NCBI RefSeq assembly: GCF_025143365.1
Contig: NZ_JALXPE010000003.1
Location: 1 to 64,000 of the forward strand
Length of the DNA stretch: 64,000 nt
Origin: Microbacterium sp. p3-SID336
Lineage (GTDB): Bacteria > Actinomycetota > Actinomycetes > Actinomycetales > Microbacteriaceae
Direction of reading: 5' to 3'
The position numbers and the translations under genes are program-made. Positions 10,796 to 20,578 of this stretch are shown piece by piece (position 1 is the first letter of the stretch; each line of letters begins with the position of its first letter). The notes beneath the pieces are model-generated. The model made no database searches, had not been told where the DNA came from, and worked only from the letters and a program-made list of their open reading frames with translations.

Positions 10796-12931
10796 TCAGA
10801 AGCCGGGGATGAGGCTCACGACGAGGTCGATGAGCTTGATGCCGAGGAACGGGGCGATCACGCCGCCGAGGCCGTAGATCAGGAGGTTGCGCTGCAGGAT
10901 CTGCGAGGCGCTCGCCGGACGGTAGGTCACGCCGCGCAGCGCGAGCGGGATGAGGAACACGATCACGATCGCGTTGAAGATGATCGCGCTGGTGACGGCG
11001 GAGGCGGGGGAGTGCAGCTGCATGATGTTCAGAGCCGCGAGCCCCGGGAACACGCCCATGAACATCGCCGGGATGATCGCGAAGTACTTCGCGATGTCGT
11101 TCGCGAGCGAGAACGTGGTGAGCGCACCACGCGTGATCAGCAGCTGCTTGCCGATGCGGACGATGTCGATGAGCTTGGTCGGGTCGGAGTCGAGGTCGAC
11201 CATGTTGCCGGCCTCCTTTGCCGCCGACGTGCCCGTGTTCATGGCGACACCGACGTCGGCCTGGGCGAGCGCGGGCGCGTCGTTCGTCCCGTCGCCCGTC
11301 ATCGCGACGAGCCGTCCGCCCTGCTGCTCCTTCCTGATCAGCTCGAGCTTGTCCTCCGGGGTGGCCTCGGCGAGGAAGTCGTCCACTCCGGCCTCGGCGG
11401 CGATGGCCTTCGCGGTGAGCGGGTTGTCGCCCGTGATCATGACCGTGCGTATGCCCATGCTGCGCAGCTCGTCGAAGCGCTCGCGCAGACCGTCCTTCAC
11501 GATGTCCTTCAGATGCACGACGCCGAGCACACGACCGCGGTCGCCCGGCGCGCGGACCGCCACGACGAGGGGCGTGCCGCCGCTGGTGGCGACCCCGTCC
11601 GCGAGTGCGGTGAGGGCAGCGTCCTCGTCGAGCCCGAGCCAGGCGCGCACCGCGGAGCCGGCGCCCTTGCGGATCTCGGTGCCGTCGGCGAGGTCGAGCC
11701 CGCTCATCCGGGTCTGCGCGGTGAACGGCACCACCACGGCGTCGGCGGGGGTCTCCACGCGGAGGCCGCGGGCGACGGCGAGCTCCACGATGGAGGCGCC
11801 CTCCGGGGTGGGGTCGGCCAGGGAGGAGAGCGCCGCGACCCGCAGCAGCTCCTCCGCCGTGGTGCCGTTGAGGGGAAGCACCTCGTGCGCCCGACGGTTG
11901 CCGTGCGTGATGGTGCCGGTCTTGTCGAGCAGCAGCGTGGTGACGTCGCCCGCGGCTTCCACCGCCCGCCCGGACATCGCCAGCACGTTGCGCTGCACGA
12001 GCCGGTCCATCCCCGCGATGCCGATCGCCGAGAGCAGCGCCCCGATCGTGGTCGGGATGAGGCAGACGAGCAGCGCGATCAGCACCGGGATGCTCACCGG
12101 GGACGCGGCGTACGACGCGATCGGGTTGAGCGCCAGCACCACCACCACGAACACGATGGAGAGGCTCGCGAGCAGGATGTTCAGCGCGATCTCGTTCGGT
12201 GTGCGCTGACGGCTGGCGCCCTCCACGAGGGCGATCATCCGGTCGACGAACGTCTCCCCCGGCTTCGAGGTGATCCGCACGACGATCCGGTCGGACAGCA
12301 CCCGCGTGCCGCCGGTCACCGCACTGCGATCGCCGCCCGACTCGCGGATCACCGGAGCGCTCTCGCCCGTGATGGCCGACTCGTCGACCGTGGCGATGCC
12401 CGCGACGATGTCGCCGTCTCCCGGGATCAGCTCGCCTGCGACGACGATCACGACGTCGTCGCGCTGGAGTTCGGCCGACGACACCTCGGCGACCTCGGCG
12501 TGCGCGGCGGCGGCATCGCTCGCGGCGTCGTAGCGGACAACGCGACGGGCCATGGTGCTGGTGCGGGTCTTGCGGAGGCTCGCCGCCTGGGCTTTGCCTC
12601 GGCCCTCGGCCACGGACTCCGCCACGTTCGCGAACAGCACGGTGAGCCACAGCCACACCGCGATGCCCCAGGTGAACGCGGCGGGCACGGCGGTTCCCCC
12701 GGAGGGGGCGGGTCCGCCGAGGAACGGCTCGGCGATCGCGAGGACGGTCGTGAACGCGGCGCCGACCCAGACCAGCAGCATCACGGGGTTGCGCACGAGG
12801 GCCGTGGGATCGAGCTTGCGGAGGGCGCCGGGCAGCGCGGCGACGAGCTGCGTCCGCCCGAAGGAGCGCGGCGCGGCGGCTGTCGCCGCGGGGGCGTCCT
12901 GCGACGCGGCGGGTGCGGTGGTGAGGGTCAT
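10796..12931 (-). CDS. kdpB: KdpB, K+-transporting P-type ATPase catalytic subunit
   Basis: A 711-residue P-type ATPase that hydrolyses ATP to drive K+ uptake. The phosphorylated residue is Asp336 in [14 protein letters not shown]; the actuator loop is [15 protein letters not shown], the nucleotide-domain motifs include [10 protein letters not shown], and the hinge motif is [21 protein letters not shown]. The N-terminal extension rich in Ala and Pro (about residues 1-35) is longer than in E. coli. It is separated from kdpA by a single base, and its stop is followed by kdpC. It functions in the cytoplasmic membrane with KdpA (channel), KdpC and KdpF. Confidence 0.98.
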   Translation of the reverse strand: MTLTTAPAASQDAPAATAAAPRSFGRTQLVAALPGALRKLDPTALVRNPVMLLVWVGAAFTTVLAIAEPFLGGPAPSGGTAVPAAFTWGIAVWLWLTVLFANVAESVAEGRGKAQAASLRKTRTSTMARRVVRYDAASDAAAAHAEVAEVSSAELQRDDVVIVVAGELIPGDGDIVAGIATVDESAITGESAPVIRESGGDRSAVTGGTRVLSDRIVVRITSKPGETFVDRMIALVEGASRQRTPNEIALNILLASLSIVFVVVVLALNPIASYAASPVSIPVLIALLVCLIPTTIGALLSAIGIAGMDRLVQRNVLAMSGRAVEAAGDVTTLLLDKTGTITHGNRRAHEVLPLNGTTAEELLRVAALSSLADPTPEGASIVELAVARGLRVETPADAVVVPFTAQTRMSGLDLADGTEIRKGAGSAVRAWLGLDEDAALTALADGVATSGGTPLVVAVRAPGDRGRVLGVVHLKDIVKDGLRERFDELRSMGIRTVMITGDNPLTAKAIAAEAGVDDFLAEATPEDKLELIRKEQQGGRLVAMTGDGTNDAPALAQADVGVAMNTGTSAAKEAGNMVDLDSDPTKLIDIVRIGKQLLITRGALTTFSLANDIAKYFAIIPAMFMGVFPGLAALNIMQLHSPASAVTSAIIFNAIVIVFLIPLALRGVTYRPASASQILQRNLLIYGLGGVIAPFLGIKLIDLVVSLIPGF

Positions 12932-12932
12932 G

Positions 12933-14612
12933 TCAGACGAGTCCTTCGGCGAGCGGTCCCAGTGCGAGCACGGGGAAGTAGGTGAGGGCGGTGACCACGA
13001 CAGTGACCGTCAGGAGCAGGCCGACGAACTGCGGCCGATGGGTGGGCAGGGTGCCGGTCGTCGCCGGGACGCGCTCCTGCGCCGCGAACGACCCGGCCAG
13101 CGCCAGCACGAACACGATCGGCAGGAAGCGGCCGAGCAGCATGGCGATGCCGAGGGCCGTGTTGAACCAGGGCGTGTTCGCGGTGAGGCCGGCGAAGGCG
13201 GAGCCGTTGTTGTTCGCGGCGGACGTGAACGCATAGAGCACCTCGCTCATGCCGTGCACGCCCGGATTGAGGATGCTCGTGGACTCCACGTCCTCCCGGA
13301 TGCCCGGCAGTGCGAAGCTCAGGGCCGTGCCGCCCAGCACGAGCGCGGGGACGACGAGGATGTACAGGCTGGCGAGCGTCATCTCCCGAGGGCCGATCCG
13401 CTTGCCGAGCCATTCCGGCGTGCGGCCGACGAGCAGCCCGCCGACGAACACCGCGACGATCGCCAGGACCAGCATCCCGTAGAGACCGGAGCCCACTCCG
13501 CCCGGTGCGACCTCGCCGAGCATCATGTTGAGCATCGGCATCATGCCGCCGAGTGCGGTGAAGGAGTCGTGCATCGAGTTCACGGCGCCGGTCGACGTGA
13601 GCGTGCTGGCACTGCCGAACAGCGTGGACCCGAGGATCCCGAAGCGCTGCTCCTTGCCCTCCATGGCCGCGCCGGCGAGCTCGGGGGCGGTGCCGCGACC
13701 GGCGAGCTCGAGGGCCGACAGGGCGAGCGTCGAGGCGAGGAAGATGGCGCCCATCACGGCGACGATCGCGTAGCCCTGGCGGTGGTCGCCGACGAGACGC
13801 CCGAACGTGCGCGGCAGGGCGAACGGGATCACGAGGATCAGCAGCACCTCGAGCAGGTTCGTCCACGGCGTCGGGTTCTCGAACGGGTGCGCGGAGTTGG
13901 CGTTGAAGAAGCCGCCGCCGTTCGTGCCGAGCAGCTTGATCGCCTCCTGCGACGCGACCGGCCCGCCGGGGAGCGTCTGCGTGCCGCCGGAGACGGTGGT
14001 GATGTCGGTGAATCCGGCGACGTTCTGGATGACCCCGCCCGCGAGCAGGGCGAGGGCGCCGAGCAGTGCCAGGGGCAGCAGCAGGCGACCGAGCCCGCGC
14101 ACCAGGTCGACCCAGAAGTTGCCGATCGTGGCGGAGCCGCGGCGTGCCAGCCCGCGGATGAGGGCGATCGCGACCGTGAGTCCCACAGCGGCCGAGGCAA
14201 AGTTCTGCACCGTCAGCCCGGCCAGCTGCACCGTGTACCCCACGGTCTGCTCCGGCGCGTAGGACTGCCAGTTCGTGTTGGCGACGAACGAGGCCGCCGT
14301 GTTGAACGCCAGCCCCTCCGGCACGGCGGGGAGGCCGAGGGAGGCGGGCAGGAAGGCCTGGAGGCGCTGCAGGCCGTACACGAGCAGCAGGCCCACCGCG
14401 GAGAACAGCAGCACGCTGCGCACGTACGCACGCCAGGTCTGCTCGGAGCGCGGGTCGACGCCGATCACGCGGTAGATGCCGCGTTCGACGCGCAGATCGC
14501 GTCCGGAGGTGTAGACGTGCGCGATGTAGTCGCCGAGCGGCCGGTACACGAGCACGAGCACGACCACGACGGCCGTGAGCTGCAGGATGCCGAACAGGAT
14601 CCCCGCGTCCAT
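12933..14612 (-). CDS. kdpA: KdpA, K+-transporting ATPase channel subunit
   Basis: A 559-residue channel-like subunit, matching the family length of about 557. It has the SKT-superfamily selectivity segments, for example [54 protein letters not shown] and [13 protein letters not shown], which together form the K+ filter. About ten membrane segments are visible. Its ATG overlaps the kdpF stop (ATGA), so it is translated in step with kdpF, and kdpB starts one base after its stop. Together with KdpB it forms the high-affinity K+ import path. Confidence 0.98.
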   Translation of the reverse strand: MDAGILFGILQLTAVVVVLVLVYRPLGDYIAHVYTSGRDLRVERGIYRVIGVDPRSEQTWRAYVRSVLLFSAVGLLLVYGLQRLQAFLPASLGLPAVPEGLAFNTAASFVANTNWQSYAPEQTVGYTVQLAGLTVQNFASAAVGLTVAIALIRGLARRGSATIGNFWVDLVRGLGRLLLPLALLGALALLAGGVIQNVAGFTDITTVSGGTQTLPGGPVASQEAIKLLGTNGGGFFNANSAHPFENPTPWTNLLEVLLILVIPFALPRTFGRLVGDHRQGYAIVAVMGAIFLASTLALSALELAGRGTAPELAGAAMEGKEQRFGILGSTLFGSASTLTSTGAVNSMHDSFTALGGMMPMLNMMLGEVAPGGVGSGLYGMLVLAIVAVFVGGLLVGRTPEWLGKRIGPREMTLASLYILVVPALVLGGTALSFALPGIREDVESTSILNPGVHGMSEVLYAFTSAANNNGSAFAGLTANTPWFNTALGIAMLLGRFLPIVFVLALAGSFAAQERVPATTGTLPTHRPQFVGLLLTVTVVVTALTYFPVLALGPLAEGLV

Positions 14613-14701
14613 CAGAATCGCTCCGGGGAGACGAGTGCCACCACGAGGTACACGATCGCGGCGACGGCCAGCACCGCGGCGATGATCTCGAACACGATCA
14701 T
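14612..14701 (-). CDS. kdpF: KdpF, small stabilising subunit of the Kdp ATPase
   Basis: A 29-residue single-helix membrane peptide: a short N-terminus, a helix containing [16 protein letters not shown] and the conserved C-terminal PERF. The LV-x-PE-x-F ending and the position directly before kdpA identify it as KdpF, which stabilises the complex in the lipid. It overlaps kdpA at its end and the 27-residue leader ORF at its start, each by ATGA, so translation is fully coupled from the leader on. Confidence 0.93.
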   Translation of the reverse strand: MIVFEIIAAVLAVAAIVYLVVALVSPERF

Positions 14702-14781
14702 GCGCGATCCACCGCCTTGGCGACGAGGGAGACGAGGGCGAAGAGCGCCAGGGTCAGCGTGAGGTAGATGATGTCGAGCAC
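14698..14781 (-). CDS. 27-residue membrane peptide at the head of the kdp operon
   Basis: A 27-residue ORF precedes kdpF: start GTG at 14781, sequence beginning [19 protein letters not shown] and ending in the charged AKAVDRA. It is a single amphipathic-to-hydrophobic helix with a basic C-terminal end, and its TGA overlaps the kdpF ATG. Similar small ORFs before kdpF are, to my knowledge, common in actinobacteria but are rarely annotated. The start codon lies 7 nt after the -10 TTGTAT, so this ORF would begin a leaderless kdp transcript and deliver ribosomes to kdpF. It could be a second KdpF-like subunit or simply a translational lead-in; the sequence alone does not decide. Confidence 0.72.
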   Translation of the reverse strand: MLDIIYLTLTLALFALVSLVAKAVDRA

Positions 14782-14838
14782 GTCCCCGATACAACCCCCG
14801 TGCCGCGGCGCTTCCGGCGATCCTCACGCTTCCCCTAC
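14782..14838 (-). promoter_or_regulatory. kdp operon promoter with putative KdpE site
   Basis: Read on the minus strand, the -10 TTGTAT (14789-14794) lies 7 nt before the GTG of the first ORF. Exactly 22 bp upstream of that hexamer is the block GTAGGGGAAGCGTGAGG followed by ATCGC (14817-14838). The same block at the same distance occurs before the KimA-type importer gene, so it is read as the KdpE binding site of an activated promoter without a consensus -35. Confidence 0.7.
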
Positions 14839-14865
14839 GCCGGTCCCCGGGATGCATGCGGCTTT

Positions 14866-14883
14866 CTCACGGATCGGCCCTAT
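14866..14883. promoter_or_regulatory. Partial second copy of the putative KdpE motif, overlapping the ArsB-like gene promoter
   Basis: On the minus strand ATAGGG-N6-CGTGAG resembles the KdpE-site half elements GTAGGG and CGTGAG but with a 6-bp spacer instead of 4. It lies about four helical turns upstream of the full site and overlaps TATGCT (14881-14886), the probable -10 of the divergent permease gene. It may be a weak second KdpE site; the match is imperfect. Confidence 0.35.
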
Positions 14884-14892
14884 GCTCGCGAG

Positions 14893-16071
14893 GTGGGAGA
14901 GCGGCGGGCGCGGATCGGTGCGGGGACGGCCATCGTGCTCGTCCTCGTCGCGGCGGCGGCCGTGTGCGTGCTCGCCGGCGTGCTGCCCGCACCCGATGCG
15001 GCGGCGCTCGGCGCGCGGACCGCCCCGGTGCTCGGCTTCGTGGTGGCGATCACGATCGTCGCCGAGCTCACGCGGGACGCCGCGGTGTTCGACGTCGTCT
15101 CGCAGCGGCTCGCCCGCTGGGGTCGAGGCCGCGTGGTGCTGCTGTGGCTGCTCGTGATCGCGCTCGCGGTGGTGAGCACGGTGTTCCTGTCGCTCGACAC
15201 CACCGCGGTGATCGTGACGCCCGTGGTGGTCGTGCTGGCGCAGAGCATCGGGGTGCCGCCCATTCCGTTCGCACTGGCGACCGTGTGGCTGGCGAACACC
15301 GCCTCCCTGGCGCTGCCCGTGTCGAACCTCACGAACCTGCTGGCCGCACGGCAGATCGGCGACGGGCCCGGCGCGTTCCTCGCGCTCAGCTGGGCGCCGA
15401 CGCTCGTGGGCGTGCTCGTCCCCGTGCTCATCCTCACCCTGCGCCACAGGGCCACCGTGTTCTCGACCTATGCGACGCCACCACCGCGACGCCCCGCCGA
15501 CCCGGTGCTGTTCTGGACCGCGACGGGGGTCCTCCTCGCACTCATGCCTGCGCTCGCACTCCTGCAGGAAGTGTGGATCCCGGCCGCGCTCGCCGCCGTC
15601 GCGCTGCTCGCGGTGTTCGCCGTGCGCCGCCGCAGAGCGCTGCGCTGGAAGCTGGTCCCGTGGCAGGCCGTCGCGCTCGCCGCGGCGCTGTTCGTGCTGG
15701 TGGAGACGCTGCACGCGCGCGGCGCCCTCGATGCGCTGACGGATTCCGTGATCGCGGGCGGCTCGTTCGGCGACCTGCTCCGGCTCGCCGCCCTCGGCGC
15801 CGTGAGCTCCAACGCCATCAACAACCTGCCCGCCTATCTCGTGCTCGAACCGGTCGCGGGCGATCCGACGGCACTCATGGCGCTGCTGATCGGCGTGAAC
15901 CTCGGCCCGCTGATCACGCCGTGGGCCTCGCTCGCGACCCTGCTGTGGCATCACCGCATCACGGCGCTCGGCGTGGAGATCCGCTGGAGCCGCTTCGTGC
16001 TGTGGGGTCTCGTCGCCGCCGTCCCGACGGTCGTCCTCGCGGTGCTCGCGCTGGCGCTCGCCGGCGGCTGA
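14893..16071 (+). CDS. ArsB/SLC13-type ion permease
   Basis: A 392-residue membrane protein of the ArsB/NhaD superfamily. Diagnostic repeats are SLDTTAVIVTPVVVVLA, the hairpin SLALPVSNLTNLLAARQIG, its partner SSNAINNLPAYLVLEP, and GVNLGPLITPWASLATLLW, which carry the paired Asn/Thr ion-binding loops. The GTG at 14893 is chosen because TATGCT ends 6 nt before it. The family moves arsenite, Na+/H+ or dicarboxylates; no arsR, arsC or other arsenic gene is nearby, so arsenite export is not supported by context. It diverges from kdp and shares its upstream region, raising the possibility of ion-homeostasis control. Confidence 0.82.
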   Translation: MGERRARIGAGTAIVLVLVAAAAVCVLAGVLPAPDAAALGARTAPVLGFVVAITIVAELTRDAAVFDVVSQRLARWGRGRVVLLWLLVIALAVVSTVFLSLDTTAVIVTPVVVVLAQSIGVPPIPFALATVWLANTASLALPVSNLTNLLAARQIGDGPGAFLALSWAPTLVGVLVPVLILTLRHRATVFSTYATPPPRRPADPVLFWTATGVLLALMPALALLQEVWIPAALAAVALLAVFAVRRRRALRWKLVPWQAVALAAALFVLVETLHARGALDALTDSVIAGGSFGDLLRLAALGAVSSNAINNLPAYLVLEPVAGDPTALMALLIGVNLGPLITPWASLATLLWHHRITALGVEIRWSRFVLWGLVAAVPTVVLAVLALALAGG

Positions 16072-16083
16072 GCGGGGTCGACC

Positions 16084-17025
16084 TCACGCCCGAGGGCGGA
16101 GGGTGCGGCGGGCGGACCCGCCCAGGCGGGTGCGGACGGCGAGGGCGGCGCACGCGATCACGGCTAGTCCGCCGAGCACAGTGGGCAACCCGATCGTCTC
16201 GTGCAGCAGCAGCGCGGCCCAGGCGATGCCCATCACCGGCTGCACGAGCTGGATCTGGCTCACCTGCGCCATCGGCCCGATCGCGAGTCCGCGGTACCAG
16301 GCGATGAATCCGAGGAACATGCTCACCACCGAGAGGTAGCCGAATGCCAGCCACTCCTCGGGCGTCGCGTGCGGCGGCTGGACCGCTGCGGTGCTCGCGG
16401 CCAGGACGGCCATGAGCGGCGCGGACAGCACGAGGGCCCAGGCGATCGTCTGCCACGAGCCGAGCTCGCGCGCGAGCAGTCCACCCTCCGCGTAGCCGAC
16501 CGCCGCGGCGAGCACGGCCCCGAACAGCAGCAGGTCGGCACCGTGCAGGCTGCCGAGTCCGCCGCTCTGCATCGTCGCGAATCCGATCGCCGCGACCGCG
16601 CCCAGAGCGGCGAAGACCCAGAACGACCGCGGGGGCCGTTCGCCCGTGCGCAGGACGACGGCGACCGCGGTCGCAGCCGGGAGCAGACCGACGACGACGG
16701 CCGCGTGGCTCGCGGGCGCCGTGGTCAGGGCGAACGAGGTGAGCAGCGGGAACCCGGCGACGACACCGCCGGCGACGACGGCCAGCCGCAGCCACTGCCG
16801 GGCGGTCGGGCGGGGCTGCCGTGTGAGCAGCAGCGCGACGCCGGCGAGTGCGGCGGCGACCACGGCTCTGGCCGACCCGATGAACAGCGGCGACATCCCG
16901 CCGATCGCGATGCGCGTGAAGGGGAGCGTGAAGGAGAAGGCGGCGACGCCGAGGAGCCCCCAGCCGACGCCGGCGCGGGATAGCACTGTCGACGCGTGGG
17001 CAGTAGCGCTACTATGTCCTGTCAT
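16084..17025 (-). CDS. EamA/DMT-family transporter
   Basis: A 313-residue protein of the drug/metabolite transporter superfamily with two EamA repeats (about residues 20-150 and 165-300), each of five helices. Motifs include GGMSPLFIGSARAVVAA and the second-repeat MGFIAWYRGLAIGPMAQVSQIQLVQPVMG. Such proteins usually export amino acids or other small metabolites. Its ATG overlaps, on the opposite strand, the ATG of the MocR regulator (CATG), so neither gene has room for a ribosome-binding site. TATCCT on the minus strand lies 5 nt before the start, consistent with a leaderless mRNA. The divergent regulator most likely controls it. Confidence 0.9.
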   Translation of the reverse strand: MTGHSSATAHASTVLSRAGVGWGLLGVAAFSFTLPFTRIAIGGMSPLFIGSARAVVAAALAGVALLLTRQPRPTARQWLRLAVVAGGVVAGFPLLTSFALTTAPASHAAVVVGLLPAATAVAVVLRTGERPPRSFWVFAALGAVAAIGFATMQSGGLGSLHGADLLLFGAVLAAAVGYAEGGLLARELGSWQTIAWALVLSAPLMAVLAASTAAVQPPHATPEEWLAFGYLSVVSMFLGFIAWYRGLAIGPMAQVSQIQLVQPVMGIAWAALLLHETIGLPTVLGGLAVIACAALAVRTRLGGSARRTLRPRA

Positions 17026-17040
17026 GGGTCAGGATAGCAC
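16978..17040. promoter_or_regulatory. Divergent EamA-MocR control region
   Basis: The direct repeat GGATAGCAC occurs at 16978-16986 and 17032-17040, 54 bp apart, and flanks the perfect 12-bp palindrome AGTAGCGCTACT (17002-17013). TACTAT (17010-17015) is the plausible -10 for the MocR gene and TATCCT (minus strand, 17031-17036) for the EamA gene. MocR proteins commonly bind direct repeats, so the repeats are candidate operator halves. Confidence 0.55.
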
Positions 17041-18427
17041 CGAGCGGATCGTGCAGGGGCTGCGGCGGTGGATCGACGCCGCACCGGCCGGTGCGAGAAT
17101 CCCGTCCAGCCGCGCTCTCGTCGCCGAGTACGGCGCCAGTCCAGTGACCGTGCAGCGGGCCGTGCAGCAGCTCGCCAGGGCCGGGCTGGTCGAATCCCGC
17201 CCCGGCGTCGGCACCTTCGTCCGCGCGCCTCGGCCTGCCGCTCCCGCGGACTTCGACTGGCAGACGGCGGCGCTCGGGGCGGCGCCCGCGCACCTCGCCG
17301 GACTCTCGTCGACCCAGCGCACCGCCTCCACGGAGGCGATCGGCCTGCACACCGGGTACCCCGCGGCCGAGCTCCTGCCGGGACGGCTGGTCAGACAGGC
17401 GCTCGTCCGGGCGGCCCGCACCGAATCCGCGCTCACCCGCACACCGGCGGCCGGGCTGCCGGAGCTGCGCGCCTGGTTCGCGAGCGAGTTGGCGGCGGGG
17501 ACCCCGGCCGGAGTCACCCCGCCCTCCGCGCGCGACGCCCTCGTGATCTCCGGCAGCCAGAGCGGTCTCAGCTCGATCTTCCGCGCTGTCGTCGGAGCAG
17601 GGCGTCCCCTGCTGATCGAGTCGCCCACGTACTGGGGCGCGCTGCTGGCGGCGCGGCAGGCCGGGGTCGCCTTCGTGCCGGTGCCGTCCGGCCCGCACGG
17701 CCCTGATCCCGACGATGTCGAGCGCGCGTTCGCGCAGACGGGCGCCCGCGCGTTCTACGCCCAGCCGACGTTCGCCAACCCGACCGGTGGCCGGTGGCTC
17801 GACACGACACGGGCGGCCGTGCTCGACAGCGCCCGACGCCACGGGGCGTTCCTCATCGAGGACGACTGGGCTCACGACCTCGGCATCGACGCGGATGCGC
17901 ATCCGCTCGCCGGTGCGGTGGACGACGGCCACGTGATCTACGTGCGCTCGCTCACGAAGAGCGTGTCGCCGTCGCTGCGGGTCGCGGCCGTGGTGGCGCG
18001 CGGGCCGGCGCGGGAGCGCATCCTCGCCGACCGCGCTGCGGAGGCGATGTACGTCAGCGGGCTGCTGCAGGCGGCGGCGCTGGACGTGGTCACGCAGCCC
18101 GCCTGGCGCACGCATCTGCGCGGGTTCCGCGAGGAGCTGCGGGCGCGCAGGGACCTGCTCGTCGCGAGTCTCGCGGCCCACGCGCCGACCGCGCTCGTGG
18201 CGCACGTGCCGGCGGGCGGGCTGAATCTCTGGGTGCGGCTGCCCGAGGGAACGGACGTCGGTCAGGTGGCGCGCGAGTGCGAGGTCCGCGGTCTGATCCT
18301 GGCGCCAGGGGGCGAGTGGTTCCCCGCGGAGCCCGCCGGGCCCTACGTCCGGCTCAACTTCGCCCATGCGGATCCCGCCCGCTTCGCGGAGGCGTCAGCG
18401 ATCCTCGGCGCGGTGCTGGCCCGCTGA
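17024..18427 (+). CDS. MocR-family (GntR/aminotransferase) transcriptional regulator
   Basis: A 467-residue fusion of a GntR winged helix (residues about 1-70, recognition helix in SPVTVQRAVQQLARAGLVES, wing SRPGVGTFVRA) and a fold-type I aminotransferase domain. PLP-binding features are present: FANPTGG, Asp in IEDDWAHDLG and Lys312 in RSLTKSVSPSLR, so it should sense PLP or an amino compound linked to PLP. It starts with an ATG whose first two bases are shared with the opposing EamA start. It probably regulates that transporter and itself. It ends convergent with the KimA-type gene. Confidence 0.93.
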   Translation: MGQDSTERIVQGLRRWIDAAPAGARIPSSRALVAEYGASPVTVQRAVQQLARAGLVESRPGVGTFVRAPRPAAPADFDWQTAALGAAPAHLAGLSSTQRTASTEAIGLHTGYPAAELLPGRLVRQALVRAARTESALTRTPAAGLPELRAWFASELAAGTPAGVTPPSARDALVISGSQSGLSSIFRAVVGAGRPLLIESPTYWGALLAARQAGVAFVPVPSGPHGPDPDDVERAFAQTGARAFYAQPTFANPTGGRWLDTTRAAVLDSARRHGAFLIEDDWAHDLGIDADAHPLAGAVDDGHVIYVRSLTKSVSPSLRVAAVVARGPARERILADRAAEAMYVSGLLQAAALDVVTQPAWRTHLRGFREELRARRDLLVASLAAHAPTALVAHVPAGGLNLWVRLPEGTDVGQVARECEVRGLILAPGGEWFPAEPAGPYVRLNFAHADPARFAEASAILGAVLAR

Positions 18428-18430
18428 CCT

Positions 18431-18460
18431 TCCCCCCGCGCGGCCACAGCCGCCGGGGGA
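18431..18460. terminator. Possible terminator hairpin between MocR and KimA-type genes
   Basis: A G+C stem pairs 18431-18438 with 18454-18460, with one bulged C, in the 76-bp gap between convergent 3' ends. An alternative pairing of CCCCGCG (18434-18440) with CGCGGGG (18462-18468) is also possible. No T-run is present. Confidence 0.35.
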
Positions 18461-18503
18461 ACGCGGGGAACGCCGGGGGTCGGTATCGCCGACCTCCGCG
18501 GGA

Positions 18504-20570
18504 TCAGCTCCCGGACGGCGGACCGGCGGGCCGGTGGGCGCGACGGCCCGACACCACGACAGGTCGCCCGGCCCGCTCCTGGCCGGGTAGCGGGCGGGAG
18601 CGACGACCGTAGATGAGCTCGGACGAGTCCAGCAGCCACGGCACCAGGGTGATCGAGACGCCGTGCACGAGCATCAGCTGGTTGGCCAGGCGCCGCGCCC
18701 GACGATTGTGCAGGAACGACTCCCACCAGTGGCCGACGATGTACTGCGGCAGATACACCGTGACGACCGAGGAGCCGTGCTTCTCGCGGTACTGGCGGAT
18801 GAACTGCGTCACCGGCTGCGCGAAGGACCGGTACGGCGACTCGACGATCACGAGGGGCACGGGAACGAGGTGGTCCGCCCACTCCTGCTGCAGCCGCGCG
18901 GCATCCTCGGCGGACACGGCCACGTGCACGGCGAGCGTCTTGTCGTGCTTGGCGGCGATCGCGTAGTCGATGGCCTTCATGACCGGCTTCTGCAGGTGGT
19001 TCACGAGCACGATCGCCACGTCGCCGGACGCGCCGAAGCGCGTCGTGTCGTCGATCGCGATCTCGTGCTCGACATCGCGGTAGTACCGCTTCACCCCGAT
19101 CATCAGGAACGCGAGCACGGGGATCGCGAAGAACACCAGGTACGCGCCGTGCGTGAACTTCGTGATCGTCACGATCACCAGCACGAGCACGGTCAGCGTC
19201 GCCCCGGCGGAGTTGATCAGGAGACCGACCCGCGCCGAGCGGCGGTCCGTGGCGGCGGCGCCGTCGCGCGCTCCTCCCACCGGCTCCCGCAGAATCCGCC
19301 GCCAGTGCCGCACCATGCCGATCTGCCCGAGCGAGAACGACACGAACACGCCGATGATGTACAGCTGGATCAGCGTGGTCAGCCGCGCCTGGAACACCAC
19401 GAGCACCGCGATCGCGGCGATGCCGAGCAGGATCATGCCGTTCGAGAACACGAGCCGGTCGCCGCGGGTGTTCAGCGACTTGGGTGCGTACCCGTCGCGC
19501 GCCAGCACGGCCCCCAGCAGCGGGAAGCCGTTGAAGGCGGTGTTCGCGGCGAGCAGCAGCACGCACGCCGTCGCGGCCTGCACGATGAAGAAGGGGATGC
19601 TCCCGCCGCCGAACGTGGCGGCCGCGATCTGCGCCATCAGGCTCGGCTGCGGAGTCGTGCAGTCGAAGCCGATCAGGTCGCACGGGTTCTCGGCGTAGTG
19701 CACCCCGGTGATGAGTGCCAGAGCGGTGAGGCCCGAGAACAGGCAGATGGCGATCGTGCCCATCAGCACGAGCGTGGACTGCGCGTTGCGGACCTTCGGG
19801 GCGCGGAAGGCGGGGACGCCGTTCGACACGGCTTCGACACCGGTCAGCGCGGAGCATCCGCTCGAGAAGGCGCGCAGGATGAGCAGGATCACGGCCGCCT
19901 GGCTCAGGCTCTCGGCCTGCACGGAGAAGTCGTGGCTCGATGCCACGGGGGCGTCGCCGAGCAGGGTGCGGGCGAGACCCGTGACGATCATGACGCCGAC
20001 CGACCCGATGAACACGTAGGTGGGGATCGCGAACACCAGGGACGCCTCGCGCACACCGCGCAGGTTCACGATGATGATGAGGATCACGAAGCCGACCGCG
20101 AGCTCCACGCGGAGCGGGTCGAGGCCGGGCACCGCGGAGATGATGTTGTCGACGCCGGATGCCACCGATACCGCGACCGTGAGGACGTAGTCGACGAGCA
20201 GCGCGGCGGCGACGATCACCCCGGGGATCTCGCCGAGGTTCTTCGACGCCACCTCGTAGTCGCCGCCGCCCGACGGATAGGCCTTGATCAGCTGCCGGTA
20301 GCTGAGCACCACCACGAGCAGCAGGACCACGACGGCGGCGGCGACGATCGGCGTGAACGACAGGAAGGTCAGTCCGCCGATCAGCAGGATCATCACGAGT
20401 TCCTGCGGGGCGTAGGCGACGGAGCTCAGGGCATCCGAGGCGAAGATCGGCAGCGCCATGCGCTTCGGGAGCAGCTGCTCATCCACCTGTTCGCTCGTGA
20501 GCGGGTCGCCGATCAGGATGCGTTTGGCGCGAGGCGGCGCATCGGCGCCCTGGCGGGTTTCTTCTGACAC
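18504..20570 (-). CDS. kimA: KimA-type high-affinity potassium importer (APC superfamily)
   Basis: A 688-residue APC-superfamily permease with about twelve N-terminal membrane segments and a cytoplasmic C-terminal domain of roughly 200 residues. It matches the KimA (formerly YdaO) K+/H+ symporter group: ASDALSSVAYAPQE, LSYRQLIKAYPSGGGDYEV, LLVDYVLTVAVSVASGVD, AFSSGCSALTGVEAVSNGVP and NTAFNGFPLLGAVLARDGY. Many databases call such proteins amino-acid permeases. The GTG at 20570 is preferred to one 12 codons upstream because TAGTGT (minus strand) lies 8 nt before it. The promoter carries the same motif as the kdp operon at the same distance from the -10, which supports a potassium role independently of homology. 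Confidence 0.85.
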   Translation of the reverse strand: MSEETRQGADAPPRAKRILIGDPLTSEQVDEQLLPKRMALPIFASDALSSVAYAPQELVMILLIGGLTFLSFTPIVAAAVVVLLLVVVLSYRQLIKAYPSGGGDYEVASKNLGEIPGVIVAAALLVDYVLTVAVSVASGVDNIISAVPGLDPLRVELAVGFVILIIIVNLRGVREASLVFAIPTYVFIGSVGVMIVTGLARTLLGDAPVASSHDFSVQAESLSQAAVILLILRAFSSGCSALTGVEAVSNGVPAFRAPKVRNAQSTLVLMGTIAICLFSGLTALALITGVHYAENPCDLIGFDCTTPQPSLMAQIAAATFGGGSIPFFIVQAATACVLLLAANTAFNGFPLLGAVLARDGYAPKSLNTRGDRLVFSNGMILLGIAAIAVLVVFQARLTTLIQLYIIGVFVSFSLGQIGMVRHWRRILREPVGGARDGAAATDRRSARVGLLINSAGATLTVLVLVIVTITKFTHGAYLVFFAIPVLAFLMIGVKRYYRDVEHEIAIDDTTRFGASGDVAIVLVNHLQKPVMKAIDYAIAAKHDKTLAVHVAVSAEDAARLQQEWADHLVPVPLVIVESPYRSFAQPVTQFIRQYREKHGSSVVTVYLPQYIVGHWWESFLHNRRARRLANQLMLVHGVSITLVPWLLDSSELIYGRRSRPLPGQERAGRPVVVSGRRAHRPAGPPSGS

Positions 20571-20578
20571 GTCCGGCG

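Noticed and set aside
10167..12656. An 829-codon open frame on the minus strand ending in KdpC
   Set aside because: Only the last 201 codons match KdpC; the rest overlaps kdpB in another frame and has the Arg/Gly-rich look of a GC-rich shadow.
14893..16071. Arsenite efflux pump
   Set aside because: The ArsB-type fold is real, but no ars genes are nearby and the superfamily is broad, so arsenite specificity is not claimed.
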